The notes: generated from the letters alone by a model not told the origin. 64,000 bases of DNA from Natrialba asiatica DSM 12278 (GCF_000337555.1 NZ_AOIO01000040.1:124001-188000), one strand, 5' to 3'; positions 18,922 through 27,691 are shown, numbered from the stretch's first letter. A program made the numbers and translations.

Positions 18922-19335
18922 TCAGTCGGTCGGCGGTGCAACTTGTCCCGCCGACCGGTCGGCCGTGGAGCGCGGAAAGAGCGGCTTGACGGGCACGACG
19001 ACGTAGGACGTGACGAGACGGCCGTCGATCGATCGGCACTTCTCGAGCTGTGCGAGTCGGTGCGTCGTGGCGTAGGCGTCCTCGATTCGCTCGAGGATCG
19101 ACTCGAACGTGTCCACGTCGAACGCTTCCGCGGAAATGCGGTCCGTGACGACTGCGACGCCCTGTGACCGGGCGTAGATGTCGAGTCGGCCTTCGAAAGC
19201 GTACTCCAGTTCTTCGATTCGGTCGTGGACGTCGCCGACCGGTCGATCCGTCCGCGACGGGAAGGAGACGTACGCCTGGTACTGGTCGGGGCGGCCCGTA
19301 ACGTGGCGTTTCCAGAGGTGTCGTAGCAGCTTCAT
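18922..19335 (-). CDS. haloarchaeal hypothetical protein
   Basis: A 137-residue soluble protein with mixed alpha/beta character (Y-Q-A-Y-V-S-F-P-S-R, then R-I-E-E-L-E-Y-A-F-E-G-R-L-D-I-Y). It begins with a basic segment M-K-L-L-R-H-L-W-K-R and ends in a polar tail. No motif or family with a known function is recognised. Codon bias and acidity support a real gene. It is convergent with the MscS-like gene, 33 bp away, and divergent from the membrane protein at 19550. Confidence 0.65.
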   Translation of the reverse strand: MKLLRHLWKRHVTGRPDQYQAYVSFPSRTDRPVGDVHDRIEELEYAFEGRLDIYARSQGVAVVTDRISAEAFDVDTFESILERIEDAYATTHRLAQLEKCRSIDGRLVTSYVVVPVKPLFPRSTADRSAGQVAPPTD

Positions 19336-19549
19336 CTATCCGTGGTCGGTGTGCGGCACCCGGCGTTCGATCGTCCGGTGGCGGTCTCGTTCGGAACCCT
19401 GCCGCAACCGTTCTCACGTTCGCCTTGTTCGGACGGGTAATACGTTCTTTGTTGTGCGCTGACGGGCGTCAGCGAGTTGTTTTTTCACCGCAAGCGACGG
19501 TTCGAAGTTCGCGAAACCTTTGTACGATCCGCCGTAATCGGCGGGCAGT

Positions 19550-20002
19550 ATGCGCCGCACCCCTCCCGCATCGTCGACGCTGCTCCCGGCGGTTTCGGCC
19601 GGCACAGTCGCGATCGGCGTGATGATTAATACTGGCTTTCCCGCGGCCGTCCGAACGGTACCCGCAGTGCTCCTGATCGCCGCCGGTCTCTTCGGCGTGG
19701 TCAGGTCCGTCCGCGGCCGGTCCGTCGACTCCCTTCGGCGTGCCGCAAGGCGGTGGTGGGTACTCGCGTTCGCCGCCTTTCTCCCGTACGGGCTCGCAAC
19801 GGCACCGTCGAACGAGCAGGCCGCAGCGGTCGGCGAGGCGTTCTCCGGACCGATCGCAACGACCGCGCTCGAGGGAATTGCCGGAGCAACCATCCTGTGT
19901 GCGGTCGCGGTGACGGTACTCTACTGGTTCGCGAGATACGGCATTCATCCCGGGCGGCCGACGCCCGAAGAGCGCATCCTGGACGATCGGTGGAGTAAGT
20001 AG
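19550..20002 (+). CDS. small membrane protein, haloarchaeal hypothetical
   Basis: 150 residues with about four hydrophobic segments (~10-28, ~34-50, ~70-85, ~105-130). It ends in a polar tail P-G-R-P-T-P-E-E-R-I-L-D-D-R-W. No catalytic or transport motif is visible. It is convergent with the sarcosine oxidase gene, with 26 bp between them. Function unknown. Confidence 0.65.
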   Translation: MRRTPPASSTLLPAVSAGTVAIGVMINTGFPAAVRTVPAVLLIAAGLFGVVRSVRGRSVDSLRRAARRWWVLAFAAFLPYGLATAPSNEQAAAVGEAFSGPIATTALEGIAGATILCAVAVTVLYWFARYGIHPGRPTPEERILDDRWSK

Positions 20003-20028
20003 CGATTCGCGAGCGCTCGTTCTCGGGG

Positions 20029-21183
20029 CTACCCCGACTCGTCGTCAAACCGCTCGAGTCGGAACATATCGATCGGCTGGTCGGTTTCGCCGTCGACCGC
20101 GAGGTCGGCGAGGATTTCGCCGATCACGCTGGCGAACTTGAATCCGTGGCCCGAAAAACCCGCACCGACGGCCACCTGCGGATGGTCGGGGAGGGTATCG
20201 AGGATGAAGTGTTCATCCGGCGAGTTCGTAAACATACAGGTGGCGAGTCGCATCGTCGGCCCGTCGGCCTCGGGAAAGTAGTTCGCCACGACCTCCCGGA
20301 GCAGGCGCTCGTCGTCCCGGTCGGGGTCCGTCTCGTACGAATCCGGGTCGACCCGTTCGTCGCGATGGTGGTACTTGCCGATCTTGAATCCCGGGACGTC
20401 GTAGATCGGCAGTCCGTAGAAGCGGCCTTCGGGGACCTGTAGGTTCCAAACCGGGAAGGTGTCGGGTTCGAACGTCGATGGCCGCTCGGGCTGGAACCAG
20501 CCGAGGACCTGGCGTTCGGGAATTGCGAGTCCGTCGAGCGCGTCGGTGAACTTGTAGTTCCACGCGCCGGCAGCGAGGACCAGCGCCGACGCATCGTAGG
20601 TGCCGCGGTCGGTCTCGACGCGAACGCCGCCGGACGGTGTCGGCTCCCAGTCGTGAACTCGTTCGCGGGCGCGGACGTCAGCCCCGGCGGCTTGTGCGGT
20701 CTCGACGTGCCCGATGATCGACTGTTCGGGGACGACGAACCCGCCGTCGGGCTGGTACAGTGCCTTGTACCCCTCCGGAAGCCGGTAGCCGGGAAAGCGC
20801 TCGGTTACCTCCTCGCTCGTCAGGACCTCGTGCGGGATGTCGTGCTTCTCGCAGGACCGGAGCGAGCCCTCGAAGACGAGGGTATCCTCGGGGCCGGCGT
20901 CGATCGATCCCGTCCGGCGGATGATTTGGCGATCGGTCTCGGCTGCGAGTTCATCCCAGAGGTCGTACGCCCGCTCGATGAGCGGAATGTACGACGGGTG
21001 TTCGTAGTAAGCTCTGCGAATTATCCGCGTGATGCCGTGTGACGACCCCATCGTGTGCGGGATGTCGTATCGCTCGAGTCCGAGTACGTCGAGCCCGCGC
21101 TCGGCGAGGTGAGCCGTCGTCGCGCTGCCCATGCCGCCGACGCCGACGACCACGACGTCGTACCGGTCGCCTGGTGATTGCAT
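20029..21183 (-). CDS. monomeric sarcosine oxidase-type flavoprotein
   Basis: 384 residues, the usual length for monomeric sarcosine oxidase (MSOX). G-V-G-G-M-G-S-A-T is the FAD-binding turn. Cys316 in C-M-F-T-N-S-P-D-E-H-F corresponds to the covalently flavinylated Cys315 of bacterial MSOX; Lys349 in H-G-F-K-F matches the oxygen-activating lysine, and K-Y-H-H the active-site His loop. It should oxidise sarcosine to glycine, formaldehyde and H2O2. N-methyltryptophan oxidase is the closest alternative, but the context (Rieske oxygenase, dimethylglycine-dehydrogenase-like protein, BCCT) favours sarcosine. It is divergent from the Rieske gene across element copy B. Confidence 0.9.
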   Translation of the reverse strand: MQSPGDRYDVVVVGVGGMGSATTAHLAERGLDVLGLERYDIPHTMGSSHGITRIIRRAYYEHPSYIPLIERAYDLWDELAAETDRQIIRRTGSIDAGPEDTLVFEGSLRSCEKHDIPHEVLTSEEVTERFPGYRLPEGYKALYQPDGGFVVPEQSIIGHVETAQAAGADVRARERVHDWEPTPSGGVRVETDRGTYDASALVLAAGAWNYKFTDALDGLAIPERQVLGWFQPERPSTFEPDTFPVWNLQVPEGRFYGLPIYDVPGFKIGKYHHRDERVDPDSYETDPDRDDERLLREVVANYFPEADGPTMRLATCMFTNSPDEHFILDTLPDHPQVAVGAGFSGHGFKFASVIGEILADLAVDGETDQPIDMFRLERFDDESG

Positions 21184-21282
21184 ACTCCCGGTCGGTTCGA
21201 GGACACGCCCCTTGATAGTTAGTCTGTCTCACGCCATCCCTTTTTGCCGCGGCAACCGGCGGATTCGGACTGTGATACGGGC

Positions 21283-21357
21283 TGCCGTACCGGTTTTCCA
21301 GCGCAACCGCAGGACGGGTCGCGGCTGCGCCGAAACTGACTGCCGGCAGTCCGTATG
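21283..21357 (+). repeat. 70-bp dispersed element, copy B
   Basis: It lies in the 338-bp divergent gap between the sarcosine oxidase and Rieske genes, 100 bp from the former start and 165 bp from the latter. It contains tgccgtaccggtttt, gacgggtcgcggctgcg and aaactgactg in the same order and spacing as the other two copies, and ends in the 14-bp perfect palindrome gactgccggcagtc (21338-21351). Relative to the adjacent minus-strand demethylation gene it has the same orientation as copy A. Confidence 0.75.
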
Positions 21358-21468
21358 CGTCCGGAACGGTAACGGACGGTTCGCGCCCGCGCGACGACGA
21401 GAGATCGGAAAGGGAGCGGTCAGCGGTGCAGTCATTCTCGTCGCGATCGGAACTGAAGACGCCCATCA

Positions 21469-21476
21469 CTTATACG
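21469..21476 (+). promoter_or_regulatory. TATA box candidate for the Rieske oxygenase gene
   Basis: The sequence cttatacg lies about 46-53 bp upstream of the ATG at 21522 in an otherwise GC-rich gap. With initiation ~25 bp downstream, the transcript would have a short leader. Position downstream of element copy B suggests that the element, if a regulator site, acts from upstream of the TATA box. Confidence 0.4.
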
Positions 21477-21521
21477 TCCGAACTACCTGCGATCAACCCT
21501 TATTGAACGGTACGTCTTGGC

Positions 21522-22673
21522 ATGCCATACAGCATGACACGGTGGAACAACGGTCTCGACGAGGTAGAGCAAGTGAGCGCCGACATCACCGACGAGACGA
21601 ACGCGCTCCCGGCGCGGTACTTCACCGACCCTTCCGTCCACGAAATGGAGAAAGAGAAGGTGTTCGGGCGGTACTGGGTGTACGCCGGCCACGCAAACTG
21701 CATTCCGGAAGCGGGAGATTACTTCACCCGCACTATCGGTGACCGAGAGATCATCGTCCTCCGGAATCACGACGGCGACATACAGGCGTTCTACAACGTC
21801 TGCGCCCACCGCGGATCGGCGATCGTCGAGGAGACCCCGATGACCGATCCGGACAACGCACGACGGATACAGTGTCCGTACCACCTCTGGACCTACGACC
21901 TCGACGGCGACCTCGCGAGCACCCCGCGGAGTTTCGAGGAGGCGCGACTGAATCCCGACCTCGAAGACGAGGACGTTCCCGACCTGGACGCCGATTCGAA
22001 CTCCCTCATGGACGTCCACAGCGATCGCATCGGCCCCTTCGTCTTCGTCAACTTCGCCGCCGACCCGATGCCGCTCGCTGAACAGGCCGGAAAACTGAAA
22101 TCCGAACTCGAATCGCTGCCCTTGGCGGAGTACGAACTGGCCCAGCGAATCGTCTCGGAAGTCGAGTGTAACTGGAAAGTCTTCGGCGGCAACTACTCCG
22201 AATGCGACCACTGCCAGGCGAATCACCAGGACTGGGTCACGGACCTCGAACTCCTCGACTCCGAACTCGAGGTCAACGACTACCACTGGGTGCTCCACTA
22301 CAAGCACAGGGAGGATGTTGACGACGAGATGCGCATTCACGACGAACACGAAGCGCAGTTCCACTACTTCTGGCCCAACTTCACGGTCAACATGTACGGC
22401 ACCGCCGACGGCTACGGAACGTACATCATCGACCCGATCGACGAGGAGCGGTTCCAGCTCGTGGCGGACTACTACTTCAAGGACCCCGAGCTGACCGACG
22501 AAGAAGAGCAGTTCATCCGAACGAGCAGACAGCTCCAGGAAGAAGACTTCGAGCTGGTCGAACGACAGCAGCGCGGCCTCAAATCCGGCGCGATCGCACA
22601 GGCCCAGCTCGGCCCGAACGAACACACGGTACACAAGCTTCACCGCCTCGCACAGGCGGCGTACGAGGTCTAG
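21522..22673 (+). CDS. Rieske non-haem iron oxygenase (glycine-betaine demethylase type)
   Basis: 383 residues, the size of ring-hydroxylating-type alpha subunits such as GbcA. The Rieske [2Fe-2S] ligands are C-A-H-R-G and C-P-Y-H-L-W (residues ~90-125). The catalytic domain has N-Y-S-E-C-D-H-C-Q-A-N-H, giving the His/His/Asp-type mononuclear iron site and the bridging acidic residue. GbcA-type enzymes demethylate glycine betaine to dimethylglycine and formaldehyde. The ATG at 21522 is used; 21534 is also possible. No reductase partner (GbcB) is next to it, so electrons must come from elsewhere. Substrate is inferred from neighbours; stachydrine or carnitine demethylases are related alternatives. 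Confidence 0.88.
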   Translation: MPYSMTRWNNGLDEVEQVSADITDETNALPARYFTDPSVHEMEKEKVFGRYWVYAGHANCIPEAGDYFTRTIGDREIIVLRNHDGDIQAFYNVCAHRGSAIVEETPMTDPDNARRIQCPYHLWTYDLDGDLASTPRSFEEARLNPDLEDEDVPDLDADSNSLMDVHSDRIGPFVFVNFAADPMPLAEQAGKLKSELESLPLAEYELAQRIVSEVECNWKVFGGNYSECDHCQANHQDWVTDLELLDSELEVNDYHWVLHYKHREDVDDEMRIHDEHEAQFHYFWPNFTVNMYGTADGYGTYIIDPIDEERFQLVADYYFKDPELTDEEEQFIRTSRQLQEEDFELVERQQRGLKSGAIAQAQLGPNEHTVHKLHRLAQAAYEV

Positions 22674-22702
22674 TTGCTCGATATCTCCCGCCCCAAAGAC
22701 GT

Positions 22703-23122
22703 ATGCCCTATCGCACCCACCACTCACGCTCCGCACCGTTCGTCGCCACCTGTCCCGACTGTGAGATCGAACGATCCAGCGACTCGGCCACCGAACTCGT
22801 CGCGTTCTATCGGCGACACCACCGGCACACAGGACACGATATCGTCGTCACCCGTGCCGATCTCGAGTTCAGCGCTGCAGTCACCGCTGCGCTCGACGCG
22901 TCGGACGACGTCGCAGCAGTCGTCGACGGTCTCGACGCCCGGTACGGTGTCGACAAGCACGATAGTATCGAGAGCGGTACCGACGGGGTACCGATCGGTA
23001 TCGTCGTCGCAGCGATGAGCGAACGGGGATTCACCGTCGGTGAAACGCTCGAGGCGATCGCCGGCGTTCGGATGACCGGGGCCCTCTACGAGCCCCGCGA
23101 CGATCACCTCGCAGCCTTTTGA
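22703..23122 (+). CDS. haloarchaeal hypothetical with zinc-finger-like N-terminus
   Basis: 139 residues. The N-terminal 45 hold C-P-D-C-E followed by H-H-R-H-T-G-H, a plausible C2H2-like zinc site. The rest is alpha/beta with no recognised domain (V-V-D-G-L-D-A-R-Y and M-S-E-R-G-F-T-V-G-E-T-L-E-A-I). It starts 29 bp after the Rieske stop on the same strand, so it may be cotranscribed with the oxygenase. A link to betaine metabolism is only positional. Function unknown. Confidence 0.65.
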   Translation: MPYRTHHSRSAPFVATCPDCEIERSSDSATELVAFYRRHHRHTGHDIVVTRADLEFSAAVTAALDASDDVAAVVDGLDARYGVDKHDSIESGTDGVPIGIVVAAMSERGFTVGETLEAIAGVRMTGALYEPRDDHLAAF

Positions 23123-23189
23123 GCGGCACCGTGGGGTGCGCTGCGTCGTCGCGATAGCGCCCGATGCTCCCGTCTCCGACCCAGTGCGA

Positions 23190-23837
23190 TCACCGTTCTT
23201 CGAACAACGTTGCTTCGACGAGTTTGCCCATGCCACGCCGAATGCGGCCGCCGACCGCCGTCGGCGAGATGTCGAGGTTCGTCGCGAGTTCTTCGAGCGA
23301 CGTTTCGCGGGGTTCCTCGAAGTACCCCTCCTCGTAGGCGTTCACCAGGGCAGTCTGCTGTTCGTCGGTTACGTCGGTCGCCGGTCCGTCGACCCACTCG
23401 TCCTGGCGGAAGACGCGGTGCAGTTCGACGGAAATGTCCTCGGTCTCGCAGAACTCCCACAGCGTTGCAAGCGCGTCCCGATCCGGCAGGTGCAGCCGAA
23501 CGGTCCAGCCGCGATCGTTACTTTCCGCTTTGAGCATGAGCCCGCCGATTCCGGCGGTTTTCGGTGAGATGAGTTTCGTTCCCTCGGCGTGTTCCAGTCG
23601 GTAGACACGCGTCGAGCCGAAGTCGTCGATAAGCGTCCAGTCCGTGACCGTGTGATCGTCCTCGAGAGCCGACTCGAACGCCTCGTCCGCGCGTTCGACG
23701 AGGAAAAAGAACAGTCCGGTTTCGGGATCCGTCGTCGAGTGAGAGACGACCTGAATGGACGCCTCGGGACACTCGGCGATCGTCGGCGTCAGCGCAAGGT
23801 CCGAATGTGCGATATCGAGTATCGCGATCAGACTCAT
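23190..23837 (-). CDS. Bat-type HTH transcriptional regulator
   Basis: A 215-residue protein with an N-terminal ligand-sensing domain (~1-150) and a C-terminal HTH_10 helix-turn-helix (~155-210: T-D-E-Q-Q-T-A-L-V, Y-F-E-E-P-R-E, I-S-P-T-A-V) as in bacterio-opsin activator family proteins. Such regulators control metabolic and stress genes in haloarchaea. It is encoded at the edge of the betaine module, convergent with the small gene after the Rieske oxygenase, and so is a candidate regulator of that module. The start at 23837 (M-S-L-I-A-I-L-D) is chosen over a GTG two codons upstream. Confidence 0.85.
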   Translation of the reverse strand: MSLIAILDIAHSDLALTPTIAECPEASIQVVSHSTTDPETGLFFFLVERADEAFESALEDDHTVTDWTLIDDFGSTRVYRLEHAEGTKLISPKTAGIGGLMLKAESNDRGWTVRLHLPDRDALATLWEFCETEDISVELHRVFRQDEWVDGPATDVTDEQQTALVNAYEEGYFEEPRETSLEELATNLDISPTAVGGRIRRGMGKLVEATLFEER

Positions 23838-24087
23838 TGGCACTCACTTCCCAGTGCGGGATGAACCGGTCGCCCCCTCGGCCGTCCGCACGTCGCCCGT
23901 GCTGCGAGAGCAGATCGTTCGAAGACGGCCGTCCCTGCGACCCACATTGGTGTGTCTTACCACACCATCCGCCTTAACAATTACCACGATCGTACACGCG
24001 AGTTCGGGCAAGCGATCGAGCCGCATTCGCGCTCGAATCGATTCGAAAGCGACGCGCTGTTGACGACGCGAACCGAATTCCTGCCGA

Positions 24088-24540
24088 ATGCGCGTCCACG
24101 TTCGCACGGCCGGCCCCGACGACGAGCTCGACATCCGGCGGATCATCGACGCCGCCATGCTCGACCCCGGCGACGTCGAAGCCCGCATCGACAACGAAGA
24201 CGTGCTCGTCGCCGGCGACCGGCGCGGCGTGACCGACGAGTTCGCCGAGACGCCCGAGACGAGCGAGCGAGAACGCATCCTCGGCGCGATCGTTCTCGTC
24301 CCCCACACGGACGAACGCGGGGCCCACATCTCGGCCGTCGCCGTCCGCAACCGCCATCGAAACCGGGGTATCGGGCGAGAACTCGTGACCCGCGCACTCG
24401 AGCGCGAACGGCGGTTGACGGCGCGGTTCGATGCGGACGTGCGGCCCTTCTACGAGGCGCTCGAGTTCGCAATCGAACCGGTCGACGACCGCCGGTATCG
24501 TGGCGTCGTCGCGCGTTCGGACGCCGAGATCGACGGCTAA
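24088..24540 (+). CDS. GNAT family N-acetyltransferase
   Basis: 150 residues with the GNAT fold: an N-terminal strand-helix (V-R-T-A-G-P-D-D-E-L-D-I), the strand 4 segment A-H-I-S-A-V-A-V, and the acetyl-CoA pyrophosphate loop R-N-R-G-I-G-R-E-L (residues ~90-100). The substrate is not predictable. It is divergent from the Bat regulator and upstream of the SHOCT protein with its own promoter. Confidence 0.85.
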   Translation: MRVHVRTAGPDDELDIRRIIDAAMLDPGDVEARIDNEDVLVAGDRRGVTDEFAETPETSERERILGAIVLVPHTDERGAHISAVAVRNRHRNRGIGRELVTRALERERRLTARFDADVRPFYEALEFAIEPVDDRRYRGVVARSDAEIDG

Positions 24541-24599
24541 CCAAAAGCACCCGAACGCGAACAGTTGGAATTATTATATCGGGCCGCTGTCGTAATCCC

Positions 24600-25223
24600 A
24601 TGGGTTCTCGCCGCTCCGGGTCGAACTCGCGTCGCAAGTGGCACGCACGGATCGAACGGTACACGCCGGACGGAGCGCTCGGGCGATGGCTCCTCGGTGC
24701 CCCGCTCGGAATGACCGGCCTCTGGCTGCTCGCGCTTACCGTCTTCGAGATCCCGCGCTTGGGCCTTTCCATCGCAGCGTTGTTCTGGACGCCGGTCCTG
24801 CTCGGAGCGGGGATTCCAGCCCTGCTCCTGTCCGCGCTCGTCCTCTGGCCGGTCTACCTCTCGCTCATCGGGAACGTCTCGTCGCCGGCGGCGTACTCGG
24901 TCGCAGACACCGCAGGTGCGTCCGCGTCGAAACCGAACTCGTCGGAGGCGGTGGTAGGCGGGAACGCCGCCGAACACACCGCCGCCGAATCCCCACGCAG
25001 AGCGAAAACACCACCGTCGCCGGCGAGCGGCGACTCGCCATCGTCGACTCCCGACCCGGTCGAGGAACTCAAACGACAGTACGCGGCCGGAGAACTCGGC
25101 GAGGACGCGTTCGAACGACGGATCGAGGCACACTTTCAGGACGACAGCCGCGATCGGAACTCGGAGACGGAACGGGACGAGCTATCGTCCCCCGAGTCCG
25201 AGCGGCTCGGTGAGCACGAATAA
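24600..25223 (+). CDS. membrane protein with C-terminal SHOCT domain
   Basis: 207 residues. Two or three hydrophobic helices (~30-50, ~55-90) are followed by a Ser/Ala/Pro-rich linker and a SHOCT-like segment (~148-172: P-V-E-E-L-K-R-Q-Y-A-A-G-E-L-G-E-D-A-F-E-R-R-I split by variable ends). SHOCT modules are short C-terminal oligomerisation or regulatory helices common in haloarchaeal membrane proteins. A TATA-like ttattata at 24571-24578 lies ~25 bp upstream of the ATG, suggesting a leaderless transcript. The track frame is open further upstream, but this is read-through of the GNAT region. Exact role unknown. Confidence 0.78.
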   Translation: MGSRRSGSNSRRKWHARIERYTPDGALGRWLLGAPLGMTGLWLLALTVFEIPRLGLSIAALFWTPVLLGAGIPALLLSALVLWPVYLSLIGNVSSPAAYSVADTAGASASKPNSSEAVVGGNAAEHTAAESPRRAKTPPSPASGDSPSSTPDPVEELKRQYAAGELGEDAFERRIEAHFQDDSRDRNSETERDELSSPESERLGEHE

Positions 25224-25318
25224 CGACCCGAGCCGCTGTGAGCAGCAACCGCGAAACACATGCGAATCGCGAAACACGACGCAGCGAAACCAACGCGGCG
25301 GAACGGGGAACCACACCG

Positions 25319-27691
25319 TCACGAGAGCCGCGATCGAAACCGGTCTAGCCCGTACTCGAGCATGTCCGGACTCACGGCCTGAAACTCGTCGTCATCCGGC
25401 AGATACGGCACCACCGAATCCCAACTCTCGCGGGCGTAGCGCTCGTCTAACAGCACGCGAACGCCCACGTCCTCGGGCGAACGGATCACCCTGCCGGTCG
25501 CCTGGCGCGCCTTCCGGACCGCCGGAATCGTCAGCGCGTACGTGAAGCCGTCGCCGAACTCGTCGTCGTAGGCCCGTCGCACCGCCTTCGTGCGCGGGCT
25601 CGAGGTGTTGACGATCGGAACGCCGCAGACGACGGCCGCGGAGAGGCGGTCGCCGCTGTAGTCGACCCCCTCCGTTAGCGTCCCGCGAAGGCTCGTCACC
25701 AGCACCTTGCCGTCGCCCGCGAAGAACTCGCTTTTGAGCGACTCCGTCGTCTCGTCGTCGCTCGAGGCGTCGAGCAGGACGGGCTTCGAGAGGCGGTCCT
25801 CGAGAATCCCGGCGATCCACTCGGCCTCGGCGTAACTCGGCATCCCGACGAGGACGTTGCCCGGCAGTCGGCCGACCCGTTCGATCGTATCCGCGTAGTG
25901 AACTCGCGTCGGATTGTCGTCCCCCGTCCGTCCCCGATTGTCGTACGTGAACTTCGGCGCGGCGACCGCGAAGCTCTCGCGGTTCTCCGCGGGGAAGTGC
26001 AATCCGTACCGGCGTTCGACGACCGGCCGATCCTCCTCGCGCGCGAGGTACTGCAGTCCCGTCACCTCGGTGAAGGCGTCCATCGGCTCCAGGGTTGCGC
26101 TCATCAAAATCCCGCCGCCGAAGGCCGCGAGCCGATCGCCGATGGCGTCGCTCGGTACGCAATTGTGCAAGGCGAGTCGGGCGGTGTAGGCCCTGCGCCA
26201 GGAGTCCGCGGGCTCCGCGTCGTTCCACGTGCGCTCGAGTTCGATCTCGCGGAAGTAGTCGGTGTGCCCGCAGCGGTACCAGTCGCCGAGGACGCGGCCG
26301 ACGGCGGGCGCGGCCCGGGTCCGGTCTTCGTCCTCAGCTTCATTCAGAATTCGCGCGGCGACCGCGCCGACGGCCTCGGCGCGAACCCAGTCGGCGTCGC
26401 CGTAGCCCGCGTCGCGCGCCCACTCGGAGAATTCGTCTTCGGCGGGCTCGGCGGGGTCGCGAAGCGGAATTTCCTCGTCCGGGAGGTCGGTGAGATTCGA
26501 TTGCCATCCCCCGTGTTTCCGGTCGAGATGGGCGCGCACCCGGCGGTCGAGTTCGCTCCGCAGATCCTGGATGAACTCGCGCGTGCGGTTGAGTTCCTCG
26601 AAGGTAACGTCGCTGTCCTGCAGTTCGGCGCGGACGAGGTCGGCGTCGGCGGTCTGGGACCCGCCCTGTGCGCGGCGGCCCTCGCGTTCGAACTCGATCG
26701 GCTGGATGACCCGCGAGAGTTCGGTTTCGGCGTCTCGGAGGGTGGCGTCGGCGACGCCGTCGCTGACGAGATCGCGCACGCGCGGTTCGAGCATGTGGGC
26801 CTCGTCGCAGACGACGAACGTGGAGTCGTCGAGCAGCGCGCCGGTAAAGGAGCCGGTCGTCCGCGGGTCGAACGCGTGGTAGTAGTTGCCGATGACGACC
26901 TCGGTGTGGGCGAGCGCCGCGCCCATGATCGAGTGCGGGCAGGTGCCGTGGCGGACCGAGCGGGCGACCAGGTCCTCCGGCGTGATCATTCCCGCGTCGG
27001 TGAAGTCGTAGGGAACCGCTTCGACCGCGTCGCCGTCGCTGCCTTCGTCCGGGAGGTCGTCCAGGAACCGGGCGTAGAACGGACAGAACTCGGTTTCGGC
27101 GCTCACGGGACCGCCGTCGGAGTAGGTCGGCATCTCCGGTGGGTAGGCGGCCGTCTCGCCGGCGGTCTCGAGAAAGCGACCGGTCGGCCCGGACTGGCCG
27201 CTGTCGGCGAGTCCGGTCTGTTGCTGGCGCGCGCCCGCGGTGAGCGCCGCGGCGGTCGTCTCGCCGCCCTCGCCGGTCAGGTCCCGCGTTCGGTCGCGGA
27301 GCGTTTCACAGCGGTCGTAGACGTTGCCGTCGTCGATGTCGCCGGCACCCTCGCGGTTGTACGGGCAGACGTCGGCCTTACCGACGAGCGTGAGCCCCGA
27401 AATCGGGTTCCAGTCGTCGGGCAAGTTCTCGTTGATCGTCTCGAGGTCGGCTTCGAACTGGCGTAGTTGCTGTTTGACGCTCGTGAGAACGAAGACGCGC
27501 TCGTAGTCGGTGTCGGGATCGCGCACGAGTTCGATCCCGGCGGTGAGCGCGATCATCGTCTTCCCCGTTCCGCAGGCCCCCTCGATGACGGTGTAGCCGC
27601 CATCCTTCCCTGCGTCGATGGCGGTCTCGATGCCGTCTACCTGCGGGTCGTAGGGTTCGGCGTGGCCGAAGACCGAGCGCCAGTCCGTCAT
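25319..27691 (-). CDS. XPD/Rad3-like superfamily 2 DNA helicase
   Basis: A 790-residue helicase. Walker A is G-A-C-G-T-G-K-T near residue 40 and the DEAH box is V-C-D-E-A-H-M-L. Four spaced cysteines between them (V-C-P-Y-N, D-R-C-E-T, F-C-P-F-Y, T-C-P-H-S) match the iron-sulphur cluster of XPD/DinG/FancJ helicases. Motif VI appears as R-Q-A-T-G-R-V-I-R-S-P-E-D. It likely unwinds DNA 5' to 3' in repair or replication restart. The start at 27691 (M-T-D-W-R-S-V-F-G) is used; 95 codons upstream are low-complexity. Its long antisense frames are shadows. Confidence 0.93.
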   Translation of the reverse strand: MTDWRSVFGHAEPYDPQVDGIETAIDAGKDGGYTVIEGACGTGKTMIALTAGIELVRDPDTDYERVFVLTSVKQQLRQFEADLETINENLPDDWNPISGLTLVGKADVCPYNREGAGDIDDGNVYDRCETLRDRTRDLTGEGGETTAAALTAGARQQQTGLADSGQSGPTGRFLETAGETAAYPPEMPTYSDGGPVSAETEFCPFYARFLDDLPDEGSDGDAVEAVPYDFTDAGMITPEDLVARSVRHGTCPHSIMGAALAHTEVVIGNYYHAFDPRTTGSFTGALLDDSTFVVCDEAHMLEPRVRDLVSDGVADATLRDAETELSRVIQPIEFEREGRRAQGGSQTADADLVRAELQDSDVTFEELNRTREFIQDLRSELDRRVRAHLDRKHGGWQSNLTDLPDEEIPLRDPAEPAEDEFSEWARDAGYGDADWVRAEAVGAVAARILNEAEDEDRTRAAPAVGRVLGDWYRCGHTDYFREIELERTWNDAEPADSWRRAYTARLALHNCVPSDAIGDRLAAFGGGILMSATLEPMDAFTEVTGLQYLAREEDRPVVERRYGLHFPAENRESFAVAAPKFTYDNRGRTGDDNPTRVHYADTIERVGRLPGNVLVGMPSYAEAEWIAGILEDRLSKPVLLDASSDDETTESLKSEFFAGDGKVLVTSLRGTLTEGVDYSGDRLSAAVVCGVPIVNTSSPRTKAVRRAYDDEFGDGFTYALTIPAVRKARQATGRVIRSPEDVGVRVLLDERYARESWDSVVPYLPDDDEFQAVSPDMLEYGLDRFRSRLS

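Noticed and set aside
23952-24599. N-terminal extension of the SHOCT protein frame over the GNAT gene
   Set aside because: The frame is open upstream but is a +1-frame shadow of the GNAT gene; the TATA box at 24571 and the Met at 24600 define the real start.
25898-27466. 522-codon plus-strand frame opposite the helicase gene
   Set aside because: It is the antisense of the XPD-like helicase: the amino-acid composition is Val/Gly/Arg-rich without any domain and the helicase reading frame has all the expected motifs. High-GC haloarchaeal genes generally give long antisense frames.
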